From a virus, in the IMG/VR virus record IMGVR_UViG_3300044837_000119, positions 1 through 30,064 of that record: 30,064 nucleotides of DNA; one strand, 5' to 3'. Positions 27,622 to 30,064 of this stretch are shown here, in pieces. The translations under genes were made by a program, and so were the position numbers. The notes under the pieces were generated by a model. That model was not told the origin of the DNA and ran no database searches. It saw nothing but the letters and a program-made list of their open reading frames with translations. Numbering within the stretch: position 1 is the first letter of the stretch; every line of letters starts with the position of its first letter.

Positions 27622-29496
27622 ATGGCGACTAAAGCCGAAGATTATGACTTTGTTGGGAGCTATGATAACCAGCGCGTAAGCCCAATAAGTGCAGAACGCA
27701 GTGTTAATCTATTTGAATACATCGACCCGGAAGGCAAAAAGCCTAAATGCCTTATATCTACAGCAGGGCTTGTTGACCAAGAGCTTGATTTCCAATTTGG
27801 CACAGGGGGAAGCCGTGCTACATTCGTCTTTAAGGATGCCATATATCAGGTATTTGGCGCAGCAGTTTATCAGATCACAGGCACAACAGGTGCTCTTATT
27901 ACCTCACATATTGGTGATTTGTCTACGACTGTGGGCTATGTTGGCATAGATGCTAATACCTTTCAGGTAATCTTTGTAGATGGGTTTGGAGGCAAGGGCT
28001 TTATTTATGATACAAACGCGCTAACATTCGTAGAAATAACAGACACATCCTTCCCAGACAACCCAATTGACGTATGCTTCATAGACGGGTTCTTTATTGT
28101 AGCCCATGGCGGTACAAATGAATTTCAAATGTCTAAGTTTGACCAGGGATTGATATGGGGGCCGGACTTTACAGCCGCAGGTACAACAGGCAATGCTTTC
28201 GTGGCAACTAGTGGGGCATCTCCTAATCTCGTATTAAGCACAGGAACCACACTAAACTACCAGATAGGAACACCAATACAATTTAATGGCGCAGGTACAT
28301 TGCCCGTAGGCACGCCTGCTATTGCCAAAGGCGTCACATACTACGTCGTTGGGATAGTAAACGCCACAACATTTACAATTTCGACTACCGTAGGCGGTAC
28401 ACCTATTACATTTGCGACTGTAGGAACCGCTCCGATATTCGTAACAAATGGTGGTCAAGCCCAAGTTGGCACCATTTCATCACACCCAGGCAACATTGTA
28501 GGGTGTCGTACGCTTCATAGGCGTATATTCCTTTTCTCGGAAAACTTTACAGAAGTTTGGGAGAACGCAGGAGCTGGCACAAACCTCCCTATAAGACGCA
28601 ATAATTCCCTTTTAATGGAAGTAGGGACGCCCGCACTTGGTAGTATTATTGTAGGCTTTGATAGGATGTTCTTCCTTGCACAAGATAGAGATGGCCTTGC
28701 GGGTGTTATGGGTGTTGCGGGTTCGGAATCAACACTCTTAAGCAATCGCGCATTAGACTTTCAACTAGCCCAATATGCAGCAGATCCATTAACAGGAGTT
28801 GCCGACGCAAGAAGCGTTCTAATCAAAGAAAATGGCCTGATATTCTATCGTTTAAACTTTACGGCTGCCAACCATACCTTCGTGTTAGGCGTCACAATGA
28901 GTACCCCTGATAGCCCAAAATGGCATGAGGAAGAGGTACTTAATGGAGATAGGCACCCAGCCCAGTCTCACGCGTACTTCCATGGCGTGAACTATTATGC
29001 AGACTACAACCAGAAGAAGTTTTACATGGTTGATGATGAGGTATCTACAAATGATGGAGAGCACATCAGGCGCATGCGTATAGGGAAGCAAATGACCCCT
29101 CCTGGGTACAATCGCATACGTATAGATAGATGGCAGCTTGATTTGCTGCAGGGCCAAAGGGACATTTTAAGGCGTGTTGACATAACACTTGATACAGAAG
29201 ACAGTCAAATAATTACTACCGAAAATGATATAGATTTGATTCTTGATCAGGGTGTTTTGGTAGGTGGTGGTCAACCTGTTGTTTATCTCTCCTACTCAAA
29301 AGACGGCGGCCAGACCTATGGCTTTCAGCAACAAGGTCTTATGGGGAAACTTGGCCAGAGAACTTATCGTACCGTATGGCGCAAACTAGGTGTTACACCC
29401 CGTGGACAAGGATATGTTCCAAAAATAGAGTTTTATGCAGACTATCCTCTAATTGTATTAGGGGCGGCGTGGGCTTATGAGATATTACCGGAGTAG
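27622..29496 (+). CDS. P22 gp10-like packaged-DNA stabilization protein
   Basis: The 624-residue protein begins with a conserved segment (SYDNQRVSPISAERSVNLFEY) and is beta-rich throughout, with repeated GxxVGxxT-like strands and EVGTPALGSIIVGFDRMFFL later. The length is larger than P22 gp10 (~470). An Ala/Thr-rich stretch at ~180-270 may be an inserted domain. gp10 seals the packaged DNA and joins the tail needle and tailspikes. Position after gp4 supports the call. Confidence 0.78.
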   Translation: MATKAEDYDFVGSYDNQRVSPISAERSVNLFEYIDPEGKKPKCLISTAGLVDQELDFQFGTGGSRATFVFKDAIYQVFGAAVYQITGTTGALITSHIGDLSTTVGYVGIDANTFQVIFVDGFGGKGFIYDTNALTFVEITDTSFPDNPIDVCFIDGFFIVAHGGTNEFQMSKFDQGLIWGPDFTAAGTTGNAFVATSGASPNLVLSTGTTLNYQIGTPIQFNGAGTLPVGTPAIAKGVTYYVVGIVNATTFTISTTVGGTPITFATVGTAPIFVTNGGQAQVGTISSHPGNIVGCRTLHRRIFLFSENFTEVWENAGAGTNLPIRRNNSLLMEVGTPALGSIIVGFDRMFFLAQDRDGLAGVMGVAGSESTLLSNRALDFQLAQYAADPLTGVADARSVLIKENGLIFYRLNFTAANHTFVLGVTMSTPDSPKWHEEEVLNGDRHPAQSHAYFHGVNYYADYNQKKFYMVDDEVSTNDGEHIRRMRIGKQMTPPGYNRIRIDRWQLDLLQGQRDILRRVDITLDTEDSQIITTENDIDLILDQGVLVGGGQPVVYLSYSKDGGQTYGFQQQGLMGKLGQRTYRTVWRKLGVTPRGQGYVPKIEFYADYPLIVLGAAWAYEILPE

Positions 29497-29498
29497 TC

Positions 29499-29798
29499 AT
29501 GGCACGAGATTTTGACCACTTCCCAACATACGATCCTGTTATTAAGGACAGTGTGTACTTAAGCAATGTTTGGTCTGATTTCATGGCGACCTTTGTAGAG
29601 TCATTGCGTGAATACTTATCATTACATGGCATGTTTGTGCCTATACTTACACAAGAGCAGCGTGATGCTATACAGCAGCCCGTTGAGGGGCAAATGATTT
29701 ACGTGTTTAATACGAGCCTTCCAGGATTGCCCAGGACTGCACAACTACAGATTTGGAAAGTCACGGCAGACGTTGGCCAGTGGAACGTTATAGTATAA
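29499..29798 (+). CDS. Small tail-associated protein, 99 aa
   Basis: The product (MARDFDHFPTYDPVIKDSVYL... VWSDFMATFVESLREYLS) has a helical N-terminus and a beta C-terminus (GQMIYVFNTS... LQIWKVTADVGQWNVIV). The latter recalls short fibre-tip-type segments (GQMIYNT). GGAG precedes the start. It lies between gp10 and the ejection-type gene. Confidence 0.6.
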   Translation: MARDFDHFPTYDPVIKDSVYLSNVWSDFMATFVESLREYLSLHGMFVPILTQEQRDAIQQPVEGQMIYVFNTSLPGLPRTAQLQIWKVTADVGQWNVIV

Positions 29799-29827
29799 AA
29801 TGAATTATTAATCTCAAGGAGTGAGAT

Positions 29828-30064
29828 ATGCCATTTGATTTTGGAAATGCATTGGGGTTTTTAGGTGGCATGTTTGGGCATCCAGAAAAGCCTTATAATG
29901 ATGCAGGGAAGACCTACAATGATTGGGTAAACAAAGAAACTACCATAAATTCCCCTTATTATAATGCGGGTACTGGTGCTCTTGGTAATTATCAGAATTG
30001 GTTACAAGGCCAGAAAGACCCGAGCCAGTTCATTAATAGCCTTATGGGCAATTACAGTGAAAGC
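29828..30064 (+). CDS. Probable ejection/virion protein, 3' end missing
   Basis: The frame starts behind AAGGAG (ATG 29828) and is open to the window edge. The visible 79 residues (MPFDFGNALGFLGGMFGHPE... TYNDWVNKETTINSPYYNAG) are Gly-, Tyr- and Asn-rich with little charge, like the N-termini of phage virion proteins that travel with the DNA. In P22 the ejection proteins follow gp10 in a similar order. The identity is inferred from position. Confidence 0.55.
   Translation, partial: MPFDFGNALGFLGGMFGHPEKPYNDAGKTYNDWVNKETTINSPYYNAGTGALGNYQNWLQGQKDPSQFINSLMGNYSES

Noticed and set aside
1-30064. CRISPR array or insertion sequence
   Set aside because: No regular direct repeats with unique spacers and no transposase with terminal inverted repeats were seen.

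Overview
The window is a long piece of a short-tailed (P22-type) tailed phage genome. The clearest markers are a P22-like portal, scaffold and coat block (21943-26414), a gp4-like tail accessory factor and a gp10-like packaged-DNA stabilization protein (26883-29496), with a small and large terminase upstream (17108-20786). Replication genes follow the lambda O/P plan (13439-15159). A gammaproteobacterial host is likely from this combination, but the sequence does not fix the genus. The window starts inside a tail-fibre-type gene and ends inside a probable ejection-protein gene, so both edges are truncated. No integrase of the tyrosine or large-serine type, and no CI-like repressor, is visible here.

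Layout. (1) 1-4250, rightward: a partial fibre-type gene, a tiny gene, and two paralogous glycine-rich fibre/adhesin genes, the first built on an exact 309-bp repeat. (2) 4453-6972, leftward: a consensus promoter (6979-7006), four structured RNAs (two with tRNA-type T-arms), small membrane and unknown proteins, four tandem paralogues beginning MNDFT, and a small serine recombinase ending at a strong terminator. (3) 7144-7353, rightward: an isolated excisionase-like DNA-binding protein. (4) 7404-12850, leftward: a long early operon of many small proteins, including a Sak4-like recombination ATPase, an SSB-like protein, a tandem two-domain DUF2829 (Tad2-family) protein, several one-helix membrane peptides and a degenerate tRNA. 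It is driven by a TTGACA/TATAAT promoter whose spacer is an operator-like palindrome. A ribbon-helix-helix regulator gene (12946-13122) lies directly upstream. (5) 13439-16044, rightward: an O-like initiator carrying iteron-like repeats followed by AT-rich DNA (a candidate origin), a P-like helicase loader, two small proteins and a VRR-NUC nuclease. (6) 16134-16479, leftward: two small genes, one a membrane peptide. (7) 16638 to the end, rightward late genes: M15-type endolysin, TerS, small basic proteins, an endonuclease VII-like HNH gene, TerL, a single-domain DUF2829 protein, portal, scaffold, coat, gp4, gp10 and the start of an ejection-type protein.

How it works together. Early leftward genes probably handle host takeover, recombination and defence evasion. 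The O/P pair would replicate the genome from the iterons inside the O-like gene. The late rightward block packages DNA and builds the capsid and short tail. Most worth checking are the two Tad2-family genes (one early and duplicated, one late), the RNA array at 6394-6972, the hairpin that hides the ribosome binding site of the HNH endonuclease, and the serine recombinase beside paralogous fibre genes. All family assignments were made by eye from motifs; no database search was run.
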